Notes: generated from the letters alone by a model not told the origin. Positions 43,488 through 52,730 are shown, counted from the first letter of the stretch. The stretch is 64,000 nt of DNA from Methyloligella sp. GL2 (GCF_013341275.1 NZ_CP054476.1:3026988-3090987), one strand, 5' to 3'. Numbers and translations: made by a program.

Positions 43488-43776
43488 TCGGCCCCCGTGC
43501 ACAGGCTTTCCAGCGGTTTGTCTTAGGCCGAATCGAAGTTGTCCCCGGGGAATGGTTAAGGAAGGTTTGTGTTCCGGCCGCCGTGGTGGCAAAATTTGGC
43601 ATCTTCGGTGGAAAACGCGGATTTCAAGCACGGCGGACGCTTGCCGCAAGAATCCGGAGCTAGTAGGGTAGTAACCGCTCGGCCACAAGATGTTGCGGTG
43701 TACGCGCAAGATCTGAGCGGTCCATCTCACATGTAGACCAGAGTTTTACTTCAGCCGTTTTTGCGGCCGGGGGCGG

Positions 43777-43787
43777 ATTCTGAGTCC
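43777..43787. promoter_or_regulatory. Paired CcrM methylation sites (GANTC) upstream of gcrA
   Basis: GATTC (43777-43781) and GAGTC (43783-43787) are one base apart, 23 nt before the gcrA ATG. CcrM methylates GANTC, and GcrA binds and acts at methylated sites in related bacteria, so this may be a feedback or cell-cycle control point. Confidence 0.55.
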
Positions 43788-43809
43788 GAAAGAATACGAG
43801 GAGGCATTC

Positions 43810-44322
43810 ATGGCTTGGAATGAAGAAAGGGTGGAGCTTCTGAAGAAGCTCTGGGCCGATGGGTTGAGCGCAAGTCAGATCGCAGGGAGGCTCGGCGGGG
43901 TCACCCGCAATGCGGTGATCGGCAAGGTGCATCGTCTGGGGCTTTCGGGACGGGCGACCACGTCGCGCTCTTCGGCGCCGCGAGTGCGCCGGACCCATAC
44001 GCCCCGGCCTCAGCGGCAGCCGCAGGTGGTCTATGCCACGCGGGGCGCGACTGCACTGAAGCCGAGCTTCGAGGAAGAGGAAGAGGTCCAGGTCGCTCCG
44101 GCTCCCGCGGTGGAAGAGCTGGTGATCCCGCTGCATGAGCGGGCGACGATCTTGGACCTGAAAGAGAACATGTGCCGCTGGCCGATCGGCGATCCGGGGG
44201 AAGAGGGTTTCCATTTCTGCGGACGCAAGAGCCCGGTGGGCGTGCCCTATTGCGAACATCACGCGCGCATGGCCTATCAGCCCGTGCAGCGCCGCCGGGA
44301 TAAGCGCTCAGCGACCGGTTAG
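43810..44322 (+). CDS. gcrA: GcrA cell-cycle regulator
   Basis: 170 residues; an ACGAGGAGG site precedes the ATG. The N-terminal DNA-binding domain MAWNEERVELLKKLWADGLS with GGVTRNAVIGKVHRLGL is diagnostic. The C-terminal sigma-70-interacting domain has ENMCRWPIGDPG and HFCGRKSPVGVPYCEHHARMAY. GcrA binds sigma-70 RNA polymerase and activates cell-cycle genes with methylated GANTC promoters. A strong terminator follows. Confidence 0.96.
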   Translation: MAWNEERVELLKKLWADGLSASQIAGRLGGVTRNAVIGKVHRLGLSGRATTSRSSAPRVRRTHTPRPQRQPQVVYATRGATALKPSFEEEEEVQVAPAPAVEELVIPLHERATILDLKENMCRWPIGDPGEEGFHFCGRKSPVGVPYCEHHARMAYQPVQRRRDKRSATG

Positions 44323-44373
44323 AGGGACGGCTGGGCCGCCTGAGGCGAGCCCGGTCAAAAAAGCGGGGAACGA

Positions 44374-44408
44374 GAAGGCGCCACCTTAACGGGGGCGCCT
44401 TCTTTTTT
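44374..44408 (+). terminator. Rho-independent terminator after gcrA
   Basis: gaaggcgcc pairs perfectly with ggcgccttc around an 11-nt loop and is followed by six T. It is located ~50 nt after the gcrA stop. Confidence 0.92.
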
Positions 44409-44523
44409 GTTTGCGCTACCGGCCTCCGGCCTACTTGAGCGCTTGATTGGTGCGCTACCGGCCTACTTGAGCGCTTAATAAGACGGAAGCGATTTAGGGC
44501 ACAGTCCTTGCCCTTCCGGGGGC

Positions 44524-44586
44524 GTCATGCCCGGCACTCGGGTCCAGCTTTGCTGGCCCGAGCACATGCCTTGTGCCGGGCATCCA
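44524..44586. repeat. Repeat arm opened by a nested 34-bp palindrome
   Basis: The outer stem ATGCCCGGCAC (44527-44537) pairs with GTGCCGGGCAT (44573-44583) and has the GTCAT...ATCCA ends of the two-armed family. Its loop is occupied by a 34-bp double palindrome (44536-44569, sharing its first two bases with the outer stem) homologous to 25738-25771. Confidence 0.75.
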
Positions 44587-44689
44587 TGAACACAGCGGTC
44601 GCTGCTCAGACGCGGCGTTCGTGACACCCAAGTCAGATACGGCTGAAGCGCGCCATAAGACGTGGGGCGCCGGAACAGGATGCCGACGC

Positions 44690-45403
44690 TTAAGCGTCTT
44701 CGGTGAGGGCGTCGGAGAAGGCATAGCCGGCGCCGCGCACGGTGCGCACCGGATCGGCCTCGCTGCCGTTCATCATCGCCTTGCGCAGCCGCCCGATATG
44801 AACGTCCACGGTGCGCTCGTCGACATAGACATTGCGACCCCAGACGCCGTCGAGAAGCTGGGCCCGGCTGAACACCCGACCCGGGCTCTGCATCAGGAAT
44901 TCCAGCAGGCGAAACTCGGTCGGGCCGAGATGAATGGCGCGGCCGTTGCGGCTCACCCGGTGGGAGACGCGGTCGAGCTCGATATCGCCGACGCTCAAGA
45001 CGGAAGCGATACGCTCCGGATTGGTGCGGCGCAGGATCGCCTGCACCCGCGCCATCAGCTCGGGCACCGAGAACGGCTTCACCACATAATCGTCGGCCCC
45101 GATGGTGAGGCCGCGGATGCGATCGGTCTCCTCGCTGCGCGCGGTGAGCAGGATGATCGGGATGTTGCGGGACTCGCGCCCTGCCCGCAGGCGGCGGCAC
45201 AGCTCCAGCCCGGAAAGCCCCGGGAGCATCCAGTCGAGAATGATCAGATCGGGCACGCTTTCGGCGACGGTCAGTTCCGCCTCGTCGCCCCGATAGACCA
45301 CATCGACGGTGTGGCCGGCGGCCTCCAGATTGTAACGCAGGAGGAGCGCCAACGGCTCCTCATCCTCGACCACGAGGACCTTTGCACCTGCTCCGTTCGT
45401 CAT
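44690..45403 (-). CDS. phoB: Phosphate regulon response regulator PhoB
   Basis: 237 residues from ATG 45403, with GAGG 5 nt upstream; GTG 45409 is an alternative. The receiver domain has acidic residues VVEDEE, phospho-acceptor Asp57 (LIILDWMLPG), the LLTARSEE segment and KPFS. The winged-helix OmpR-type domain covers ~135-230 (YVDERTVDVHIGRLRKAM; VRTVRGAGYAF). PhoR phosphorylates it under phosphate limitation to activate pst genes. Last gene of the pst operon, 11 nt after phoU. Confidence 0.95.
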   Translation of the reverse strand: MTNGAGAKVLVVEDEEPLALLLRYNLEAAGHTVDVVYRGDEAELTVAESVPDLIILDWMLPGLSGLELCRRLRAGRESRNIPIILLTARSEETDRIRGLTIGADDYVVKPFSVPELMARVQAILRRTNPERIASVLSVGDIELDRVSHRVSRNGRAIHLGPTEFRLLEFLMQSPGRVFSRAQLLDGVWGRNVYVDERTVDVHIGRLRKAMMNGSEADPVRTVRGAGYAFSDALTEDA

Positions 45404-45414
45404 CTTCACCTCGC

Positions 45415-46143
45415 TCAGCTAGCCGACCTTTGCAACGGCAAGGGCGTGCTGCTCGTCTTGTCGCCCTTGGGACGCTCATCGGAGATGGGCGTGCCATGGA
45501 CCAGGAAGTAGACCGTCTCGGCAATATTGGTGGCGTGGTCGCCGACCCGCTCGATATTCTTGGCACCGAACAGAAGATGGGTGCAGAGCCCGATATTGCG
45601 CGGATCCTCCATCATGTAGGTGAGGAGCTCGCGGAACAGCGAGTTGTACATGGAGTCGATATCTTCGTCCTTGTACCAAACCTTCAGGGCCCGGTCGGCG
45701 TCGCGCTCGACGAAAGCGTCCAGCACCTCTTTGAGCTGCTCCAGGGCCAGATCGCCCATATGGCGCAGGCCGAGCATGAGCTGCTTGGGCTGCTGCTCCT
45801 CGACGACGGCCAGGGCGCGCTTGGCGATGTTCTTACCGAGATCGCCGATGCGCTCCAGATCGGAGGAGATGCGCAAGGCGGCCATGATCTGGCGCAGATC
45901 GTAGGCCAGCGGCTGGCGCCGGGCGATCATGGTGACCGCCTGCTCCTCGATCTCCTTCTCCAGGAGGTCGATGGATTCATCGAGTTGAATGGTATCGCCG
46001 GCGAGCTCGGGATCGCGCGCCTGCAAGGCGTCGATCGACTGCCCGAGAACCTGCTCGGCAAGGCCGCCCATCTTGGCGATCTTATTGTTCAGCGTGGAAA
46101 GCTCCTCTTCGTAGGAGCTGACGATGTGTTCGTGTTCGTCCAT
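45415..46143 (-). CDS. phoU: Phosphate signalling protein PhoU
   Basis: 242 residues of two three-helix bundles. Each has the acidic metal-binding pattern: SIDALQARDPELAGDTIQLD and DSMYNSLFRELLTYMMEDP with AKNIERVGDHATNIAE. PhoU connects the Pst transporter with PhoR and represses the Pho response when phosphate is ample. It lies between pstB and phoB. Confidence 0.95.
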   Translation of the reverse strand: MDEHEHIVSSYEEELSTLNNKIAKMGGLAEQVLGQSIDALQARDPELAGDTIQLDESIDLLEKEIEEQAVTMIARRQPLAYDLRQIMAALRISSDLERIGDLGKNIAKRALAVVEEQQPKQLMLGLRHMGDLALEQLKEVLDAFVERDADRALKVWYKDEDIDSMYNSLFRELLTYMMEDPRNIGLCTHLLFGAKNIERVGDHATNIAETVYFLVHGTPISDERPKGDKTSSTPLPLQRSAS

Positions 46144-46172
46144 GGAGCGCTCTCCTGATAGCCGCCTGTCGC

Positions 46173-47021
46173 TTAGCCGAAGCGGCCCGTGATGTAATCT
46201 TGGGTGCGGACGTCAACCGGGTTGGTGAACATCTTGGTGGTGTCGTCCACTTCGACGAGATTGCCGAGGTGGAAGAAGGCGGTGCGCTCGGAGACGCGGG
46301 CCGCTTGCTGCATCGAGTGGGTGACGATCACGATGCAGAGATTGCTCTTCAGCTCGTCCATCAAGGTCTCGATGCGCGCGGTGGCGATCGGATCCAGCGC
46401 CGAGCACGGCTCGTCCATCAAGAGAACCTCGGGGCTCACCGAGATGGCGCGGGCGATGCAAAGCCGCTGCTGCTGGCCGCCGGAAAGACCGGTGCCCGGC
46501 TCGTCGAGACGATCCTTCACCTCTTCGAACAGGCCGGCGCGGGTCAGGCTCTGCACCACGATCTCCTCAAGGTCGGTCTTGGAGCGGGCGAGGCCGTGAA
46601 TGCGCGGCCCGTAGGCGACATTCTCGAAGATGGATTTGGGGAACGGGTTCGGCTTTTGGAAGACCATGCCGACGCGGGCGCGAAGCTGCACCGGATCGAC
46701 GTCGGAGGCGTAGATATCCTTGCCGTCGAGACGGATATCGCCCTTGATCTTCACCCCGTCGATGACGTCGTTCATGCGATCGAGGCAGCGCAGAAAGGTC
46801 GACTTGCCGCAACCGGACGGCCCGATCAGGGCGGTCACCGAATTGTCGAAGACATCGAGCGAGACGTCGTAGAGCGCCTGCTTCTCGCCGTACCAAAGAT
46901 TGACGTCCTTGGCGGCCATTTTCAGGACGCGTTTGTCCTCCGGGAGAGCGCCCGGCATCTGCTCCGGCTCGACCGGCGGCTGTACGCGCGTGGCTTGCGC
47001 TTCTTCCAACTTAGCCTCCAT
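46173..47021 (-). CDS. pstB: Phosphate ABC transporter ATP-binding protein
   Basis: 282 residues, with a ~35-residue N-terminal extension before the ABC domain. Walker [10 protein letters not shown] near 72, Q-loop [15 protein letters not shown] signature LSGGQQQRL, Walker [14 protein letters not shown] and the H-loop THSMQQA are intact. It powers high-affinity phosphate import through PstA and PstC. Confidence 0.97.
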   Translation of the reverse strand: MEAKLEEAQATRVQPPVEPEQMPGALPEDKRVLKMAAKDVNLWYGEKQALYDVSLDVFDNSVTALIGPSGCGKSTFLRCLDRMNDVIDGVKIKGDIRLDGKDIYASDVDPVQLRARVGMVFQKPNPFPKSIFENVAYGPRIHGLARSKTDLEEIVVQSLTRAGLFEEVKDRLDEPGTGLSGGQQQRLCIARAISVSPEVLLMDEPCSALDPIATARIETLMDELKSNLCIVIVTHSMQQAARVSERTAFFHLGNLVEVDDTTKMFTNPVDVRTQDYITGRFG

Positions 47022-47036
47022 TACCCTATCCCCTCT

Positions 47037-48350
47037 CTACCACTTACGCTCGAATTTGTGGCGTAGATAAACTGCAGCACTGTTCATGATGATCAGGAAG
47101 GCGAGCAGCACCATGGTGGCGCCCGCGGTCCGTTCGATAAAGCCGCGCTCGGCCGCCGTCGCCCACATGTAGATCTGGACCGGCAGGGCGGTGGCGGGCT
47201 CCAGCGGATTGGTCGGGTAGTCGGCCACGAACGCGACCATGCCGATCATCAGAAGCGGCGCGGTTTCGCCGAGCGCCTGGACCAGGCCGATGATGGTGCC
47301 GGTCAGCACGCCGGGCAGCGCCAGCGGCAGGACATGATGCAGAATGACCTGATGCTTCGAGGCGCCGACGCCCATGGCGCCTTGGCGGATCGACGGCGGC
47401 ACGGCGCGGAGCGCGGCGCGGGTGGCGATGATGATCGTCGGCAAGGTCATTAGCGACAGCACCAGACCGCCGACCAGCGGCGCGGAGCGCGGCAGGCCGA
47501 AGAAGTTGATAAACACCGCCAGGCCCAACAGACCGAACACGATGGAGGGCACCGCGGCGAGGTTGTTGATGTTCACCTCGATGACGTCCGACAGCCGGTT
47601 CTTGGGCGCGAACTCCTCCAGATAGACGGCGGCGGCGACGGCCAGCGGCACGGCGAGCAAGATCACCGTCAGCATCATGAAGAAGGAGCCGATCAGCGCC
47701 ACGCCGAGACCGGCGGTCTCCGGATAGCTCGAGGCGCCGTTGACGAAGAGGCCGGTATTGAACCGCTTCTTCATCATCCCCTCGTCGACCATTTGATCGA
47801 CCCACTTGACCTGCTGATCGCTGATTCCGCGGCGGGCCTCCGGAATGTCGCGGTCGATGGAGCCTTTCAGCAGCGCATCGACATCGTCGGCGGCGAGCAG
47901 CCAAACTTCGCGATGCTTCCCGATCACCGACGGATCGTTCATCACGATATCGCGCAGCTGCACGTCGACGCCGCGGGAGAGCAGCTTATTGGCGGCGAAG
48001 CGCTCCTTGCGCTCGTCGGTGTTGACGTCCAGCACCTTGTAGAGCGCGGTGCGGGCCAGCTTGGTGTAGTCGGCGCGCATCAGCTCGTCCTGGTCGACCG
48101 GATTGCTGCCCGACGGGTTGACGATCGCCGGATCGAAATAGACATCCAGATGCGCCGAGGTCTGCAGGAAGGCGGTCCAGCCCTTGCCGATGATGGATCC
48201 GAATAGGAACACCAGGAAGGCCAAGGCGAACAGCAGGGCGAAGATGCCGTACCAACGGAACCGGCGCTCGGCGGCGTGCCGCTTGGCGAGCCGCTTGTGG
48301 CTCTCATTGGCGACGCTGATGCCTGGGAGGATCCCCGCTTGATCGGTCAT
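47037..48350 (-). CDS. pstA: Phosphate ABC transporter permease PstA
   Basis: 437 residues. An extended N-terminal region (~1-200) with one TM helix and a large periplasmic loop matches the DUF3333 domain of rhizobial PstA. The canonical permease domain follows with FAPKNRLSDVIEVNINNLAAVPSIVFGLLG-type segments and the EAA loop (AMGVGASKHQVILHHVLPLALPG). It shares one base with the pstC stop. Confidence 0.94.
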   Translation of the reverse strand: MTDQAGILPGISVANESHKRLAKRHAAERRFRWYGIFALLFALAFLVFLFGSIIGKGWTAFLQTSAHLDVYFDPAIVNPSGSNPVDQDELMRADYTKLARTALYKVLDVNTDERKERFAANKLLSRGVDVQLRDIVMNDPSVIGKHREVWLLAADDVDALLKGSIDRDIPEARRGISDQQVKWVDQMVDEGMMKKRFNTGLFVNGASSYPETAGLGVALIGSFFMMLTVILLAVPLAVAAAVYLEEFAPKNRLSDVIEVNINNLAAVPSIVFGLLGLAVFINFFGLPRSAPLVGGLVLSLMTLPTIIIATRAALRAVPPSIRQGAMGVGASKHQVILHHVLPLALPGVLTGTIIGLVQALGETAPLLMIGMVAFVADYPTNPLEPATALPVQIYMWATAAERGFIERTAGATMVLLAFLIIMNSAAVYLRHKFERKW

Positions 48351-49831
48351 TAGTCGTACTGCTCCCGGTATTTGCGGACGATGTAGAGGGCGTAGACGTT
48401 CAGCCCCAAGGTGATGACGAACAGGGTGAGACCGAGCGCGAAGGCGACCAGGGTCTGCGGGCTGTTGAACTCAAGGTCGCCGGTGAGCTGGCTGACGATC
48501 TTCACCGTGACGGTGGTCACCGGCTCCAGCGGGTTGAGGGTCAGGTTGGCGGCGATACCGGCGGCGAGCACCACGATCATGGTCTCGCCGATGGCGCGCG
48601 AGGCGGCCAGCAGCACCGCGCCGACGATGCCCGGCAAGGCGGCCGGCAGAATGACCTTCTTGATGGTCTCGGACTGGGTGGCGCCGAGCCCGTAAGAGCC
48701 TTGGCGCAGAGATTGCGGCACCGCGTTGATGATGTCGTCGGAGAGCGAGGACACGAAGGGGATGATCATCACCCCCATGACGATGCCGGCGGTCAACACG
48801 CTCGAGGCGGAGACGTCGATACCGATGGCGGCGCCCATATCCCGCAGGAACGGGCCGAAGGTGATCAGAGCGAAGAAGCCGTAAACGATGGTCGGGATGC
48901 CCGCGAGGATCTCCAGCACCGGCTTGGAGAAGGTGCGCACCTTGGTGTTGGCGTATTCCGACATGTAGATGGCGGCGAACAGCCCCACCGGCACGGCGAC
49001 GAGAAGCGCGACCAGCGAGATGAAGGTGGTGCCCCAGAGCAGCGGCAGCAAACCGAACTGTCCGCTGGAGTCGGGACCGGCGCCAGCGGCGGAGAAGCGC
49101 GGATCCCAGACCGTTCCGAAGAAGAAGTCGGCCGGCGGCACGAGCTGGAAGAAGTGGATGGTTTCGAACAGAACCGAAAGCACGATGCCCAGCGTGGTGA
49201 GCACGGCAACGGTGGAAGCGGCGAGAAGCCCCGCCTGCATGACGTGCTCGACGATGTTGCGGGCGCGCAGCTTGGGCCGGATGCGCAAGTAACCCCAGGC
49301 GAAACAACCGATGGCCAGGCCGAAGCAGACGATGGGCAGGAGGATACGGCTCAGCTCGCGCTTGCTGGCATATTCGTCGGCCGCGCGAAGCAGATAGGGT
49401 TCGGGGTTGGAGCCGAGAATGACGTGATGTTTGGACAGGACGTCGCGCGCATCTTGGGTGGTGACGAAGCCGTAACCGGCCTTGCGCACGGTCTCGTATT
49501 CCTGGGGGCTGAGCTTGGGCAGGCCTTCGGCGATGCTGTCGACCACGTTCATGGTCAGGGATTTTTGCGCCTCGGAGCTATCCAGCACCGATTGCGGCAT
49601 CTCCTGCATGGCGATGTATTGCAGCACCGGGCGCTCGGCGGCGGACCAGACGGCCAGCACCAGGAGCGCCGGCAAGACGGTCCAAATGGCGAGATAAGCG
49701 CCATGGTAGGATGGGCGGGAGTGAAGGATCCGGCTATCGCCTTCGGAGACGGCGTTGGATCGGTAGTTCCCGACGAAATAGGCGACGACTGCCGCTATCA
49801 AAAGGAACGCTAGGATTGCCAGACTGGACAC
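48350..49831 (-). CDS. pstC: Phosphate ABC transporter permease PstC
   Basis: 493 residues, about 170 more than E. coli PstC because of an N-terminal extension with two TM helices and a periplasmic region. The permease core has PVGLFAAIYMSEYA, KPVLEILAGIPTIVYGFFAL and the EAA loop GSYGLGATQSETIKKVILPAALPG. It pairs with PstA to form the channel. Confidence 0.94.
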   Translation of the reverse strand: MSSLAILAFLLIAAVVAYFVGNYRSNAVSEGDSRILHSRPSYHGAYLAIWTVLPALLVLAVWSAAERPVLQYIAMQEMPQSVLDSSEAQKSLTMNVVDSIAEGLPKLSPQEYETVRKAGYGFVTTQDARDVLSKHHVILGSNPEPYLLRAADEYASKRELSRILLPIVCFGLAIGCFAWGYLRIRPKLRARNIVEHVMQAGLLAASTVAVLTTLGIVLSVLFETIHFFQLVPPADFFFGTVWDPRFSAAGAGPDSSGQFGLLPLLWGTTFISLVALLVAVPVGLFAAIYMSEYANTKVRTFSKPVLEILAGIPTIVYGFFALITFGPFLRDMGAAIGIDVSASSVLTAGIVMGVMIIPFVSSLSDDIINAVPQSLRQGSYGLGATQSETIKKVILPAALPGIVGAVLLAASRAIGETMIVVLAAGIAANLTLNPLEPVTTVTVKIVSQLTGDLEFNSPQTLVAFALGLTLFVITLGLNVYALYIVRKYREQYD

Positions 49832-49862
49832 GGTCGCCTCTTTGAAATTTTGCCCCGCAGGT

Positions 49863-49900
49863 GGGGAAGCGGATGACGCCAGAGGGACATCCGCCTCCCC
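49863..49900 (-). other. Stem-loop between pstS and pstC
   Basis: A 13-bp stem (49863-49875 with 49888-49900, one mismatch) around a 12-nt loop lies in the 93-nt gap after pstS. No T-run follows. Such hairpins after a binding-protein gene often protect upstream mRNA, giving more PstS than permease. Confidence 0.6.
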
Positions 49901-49924
49901 GAATTCTCGAAGACCGAAGCGGTC

Positions 49925-50968
49925 TTACATGCTGAGGATCTTGCCCTCTTTGACTTCCTCGCGGAGAGCCTCAGCCTCGTCCTCCGGCAGCGGCACCAGG
50001 CCGTACTCGGCGAGCGGGCCGTCCGGGCCGATCATCTTGTCGCTGACGAAGTACTCGACGTACTCCTTCAGGCCCGGGATGACGTCCATGTGGTCCTTCT
50101 TCACGTAGAAGAAGAGCGGACGGGACACCGGATACTCACCCGAAGCGATGGTCGGGACAGACGGGGTGACGCCGCTCATGGTGGCGACCTTCAGCTTGTC
50201 GGTGTTGTTCTCGTAGAAGGAGAGACCGAACACGCCGATGCCTTCCGGATTGGACTGCAGGCGGGCCAGGGTCTCGGTGTAGTCGCCGTCGATGTCGACC
50301 GCGGCACCGTCCTTACGGACCTTGATGCAGGCATCTTCCACCGCATCCTCGTCCATGCCGGACTCTTCAAGCGCCTTCATGCCGCCGGAAGCCTCGCAGC
50401 CCTTGGCCAGGACCTTCTCCTCGAACACTTCGCGGGTGCCGTGCTTCTCGCCCGGGATGTAAGCGGCGATCTTCCAATCCGGCAGATCGGCGTTCACGTC
50501 TTTCCAGGTCTTGTTCGGGTTCTTGACCATCTTGCCGTCGACCGGAACCTGCTCAGCGAGAGCGAGGTAGAGATCCTTCGGCTCCAGAGCCAGGTCGGGG
50601 CCGTCGGCGGTGCTGGCGAAGACGATACCGTCATAGCCGAAGCGAACCTGCATGATGTTCTTCACACCGGCTTCGGAGCAGGCCTTGATTTCCTTGTCCT
50701 TGATCGGACGGGAAGCGTCGGCGATGTCGATGGTGTTCTCGCCGAGGCCCTGGCAGAACTGCTTCAGGCCAGCGGAGGAACCGCCGGACTCGACGACCGG
50801 GGTCGGGTATTTGGAGTAGGACTTACCGAAATCCTCGGCCACGATCTGCGCGTAGGGCAGAACGGTCGAGGAGCCAGCGATCTGAATCTGGTCACGCGCC
50901 AGCGCCGGGCCGGCCGTGCACAGCGCGGCAACAGCGAGCGAAGCCGCCGCAATAGAGATCTTTTTCAC
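49925..50968 (-). CDS. pstS: Phosphate-binding periplasmic protein PstS
   Basis: 347 residues. A signal peptide ends near ALARDQ (~25). Phosphate-contacting segments are IAGSSTVLPYAQ (near 31), ESGGSSAGLKQFC and GTREVFEEKV. DIADASRPIK is typical of the PstS_2/SphX-like subgroup. It delivers phosphate to PstCAB. First gene of pstSCAB-phoU-phoB, behind a Pho box. Confidence 0.95.
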   Translation of the reverse strand: MKKISIAAASLAVAALCTAGPALARDQIQIAGSSTVLPYAQIVAEDFGKSYSKYPTPVVESGGSSAGLKQFCQGLGENTIDIADASRPIKDKEIKACSEAGVKNIMQVRFGYDGIVFASTADGPDLALEPKDLYLALAEQVPVDGKMVKNPNKTWKDVNADLPDWKIAAYIPGEKHGTREVFEEKVLAKGCEASGGMKALEESGMDEDAVEDACIKVRKDGAAVDIDGDYTETLARLQSNPEGIGVFGLSFYENNTDKLKVATMSGVTPSVPTIASGEYPVSRPLFFYVKKDHMDVIPGLKEYVEYFVSDKMIGPDGPLAEYGLVPLPEDEAEALREEVKEGKILSM

Positions 50969-51422
50969 TTGTAGCTCTCCCTTGTTTGGATCTGAGCCGC
51001 CGTTAGCGCAGCATCACGCCGTCAGCTCGCGGGCAAGCTAGCCCTGAGCCTTAATCCTTTTATGACAGCGATGATTCGTCTTTGTGACAGGCAAACTCAC
51101 TGATTTTACTAAGGTTTCTTCCAGCCTGGCTGTGGACTATCGGTTTTGCCGGCGCTTTCCGCGGGCCGCTCGTCTGACGGTGCCAATGCCACCCAGCGCA
51201 ATCCTTTTCCGTCCGCTCCCATCGAGGCCGCACCGGTTGCGAAACCGCTTCCGCGCGCGGCACCCCGTTTCGAGCTGCAAGGCCGGGCTCTGCCCGGCTC
51301 TTTCGGTTTATGTCACTTATGTGACGTTTCGATAACAGTGCTGGGAGGGGGTCGGAGGCCCCTGTGGAGACAGGGGATAACTGGCGCGAATACGGGAAAC
51401 GCGCCCGCGCGGAAGCCTGGTG
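50969..51422. other. Promoter region of the pst operon
   Basis: These 454 bases between pstS and the phoR stop hold no gene. The Pho box lies at 51062-51090. A small dyad, GTCAC-TTAT-GTGAC (51312-51325), lies close to the phoR end; its role is unknown. Confidence 0.65.
51062..51090 (-). promoter_or_regulatory. Pho box upstream of pstS
   Basis: On the minus strand CTGTCAC (51084-51090) and CTGTCAT (51062-51068) are 22 nt apart, two 11-nt units; the middle unit is degenerate. CTGTCAT repeats every 11 nt are PhoB sites. It is ~95 nt upstream of the pstS ATG. Confidence 0.75.
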
Positions 51423-52730
51423 TTATTCGGCGGCTTCGGGGGTCGCGTCGAGCGCGCCTTCGGGCCTTTCGGCGGCGTCGAACAGCACAGTGAAGCTGGA
51501 GCCTTCGCCCGGCTTGGAAGAGATCGCCAGCTCGCCACGGTGGCGGTTGACGATATGCTTGACGATGGCGAGGCCCAGCCCGGTGCCGCCGCTTTCCCGG
51601 CTATAGGCCACATCCACCCGGTAAAAGCGCTCGGTCAGGCGGGGCAGATGCTCCGCCGAGATGCCCTGACCATTGTCGACGACGGAGATGGAGTAGCGGC
51701 CGTTGCCGCGGCCATTGGGCTGGATATACCGGGTTTCGATCTTCACCACGCCTTCCTTGCCGCCATATTTGAAGGCGTTCTGGATCAGATTCTGCAACAC
51801 CTGAACCAGCCCGTCGCGATCGCCGCGAATCAGGGCCGGGCTGGGGAAACGCTGAACTTCCAGGGTGGCGTTGTGCTCCTGGGCCAGCGGCTCCACCGCA
51901 TCGCGCACATGATCGATCACCACGTTGAGATCGACGAGATTGCTCGGCGGCACGTGCACGTTCATCTCCGCCCGGCTCAGCGAAAGAAGCTGGTCGATCA
52001 GGCGGGTCATGCGGGCGGCCTGCTCGGCCATCACCTTCAAGAACCGCTCGCGGGCGCCGGAATCGTCCTTGGCGCTGAGCTGCAAGGTCTCGATGAAACC
52101 GCGCAAAGAGGCTAGCGGGGTGCGCAGCTCGTGGCTGGCATTGGCCACGAAATCGGCGCGCATCTGGTTGATGCGCTCAAGCTCGGTGAGGTCGCGCAGC
52201 AGAACCAGAATGCTGGGCACACGCTCATTGGGACGGGCAAGCGGCGCCACGGTGACCGACATGCGCCGCCCGACGGGCACGCGCTCGGCATAGGTCACGG
52301 TGATCGGGCGGCCGCGCTCGGGCGCATCGGACAGCGCATCGAGAAAGGCCGGATTGCGGATCACCGAGGAGATATGGCCGCCCTCGCGCAGCGAAGCGAA
52401 GGCATTCTGGGCGGCGGGATTGAAGAACAGCACATGGCCGGCCCGATTGAGCAAAATCGCCGGATCGGGGAAGGCTTCCACCACCAGACGCATGGAAACG
52501 TCGGCGTTGGATTTCTGGATCGGGCGCCGGCGCCTATCCTTTTGCTCGATACGGGTGGGCAGGTTGCGCGGTGCCGCCAGCACGCAGGCGATGAAAATCA
52601 GGAAGCTGGCAAAGCCATACGCCGCCGGCACGCCGGTGAATGCCACCAGCGTCGACAAAATCAGCGCCACGGCCAGAATCAGCCAAAACGCTGCCCTGAG
52701 CCTCGCACCTAGATCGTAAAAGCTGTCCAT
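51423..52730 (-). CDS. phoR: Phosphate regulon sensor kinase PhoR
   Basis: 435 residues. Two N-terminal TM helices (15-60) with almost no periplasmic loop, a PAS domain (~85-175), HisKA with His200 (NASHELRTPLAS), and a HATPase domain (QNAFKYGG, VVDNGQGIS, GGTGLGLAIVKHI). The lack of a large sensor loop fits PhoR, which senses through Pst/PhoU. It is 454 bp ahead of pstS on the same strand. Confidence 0.93.
   Translation of the reverse strand: MDSFYDLGARLRAAFWLILAVALILSTLVAFTGVPAAYGFASFLIFIACVLAAPRNLPTRIEQKDRRRRPIQKSNADVSMRLVVEAFPDPAILLNRAGHVLFFNPAAQNAFASLREGGHISSVIRNPAFLDALSDAPERGRPITVTYAERVPVGRRMSVTVAPLARPNERVPSILVLLRDLTELERINQMRADFVANASHELRTPLASLRGFIETLQLSAKDDSGARERFLKVMAEQAARMTRLIDQLLSLSRAEMNVHVPPSNLVDLNVVIDHVRDAVEPLAQEHNATLEVQRFPSPALIRGDRDGLVQVLQNLIQNAFKYGGKEGVVKIETRYIQPNGRGNGRYSISVVDNGQGISAEHLPRLTERFYRVDVAYSRESGGTGLGLAIVKHIVNRHRGELAISSKPGEGSSFTVLFDAAERPEGALDATPEAAE

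Larger units (their letters stand above)
43386..43809. other. Divergent regulatory region between argD and gcrA
   Basis: These 424 bases contain no gene. The argD side has a TTGACA promoter and a terminator-like hairpin; the gcrA side has clustered GANTC sites. Further GANTC sites lie at 43530-43534 and 43650-43654. Confidence 0.7.
44323..44689. other. Intergenic region between gcrA and phoB
   Basis: These 367 bases between the convergent stops contain the gcrA terminator, a direct duplication of a short stretch (ctaccggcctacttgagcgctt, with an extra few bases in the first copy) around 44416-44477, and one two-armed-family repeat with a nested palindrome. No gene is visible. Confidence 0.65.
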
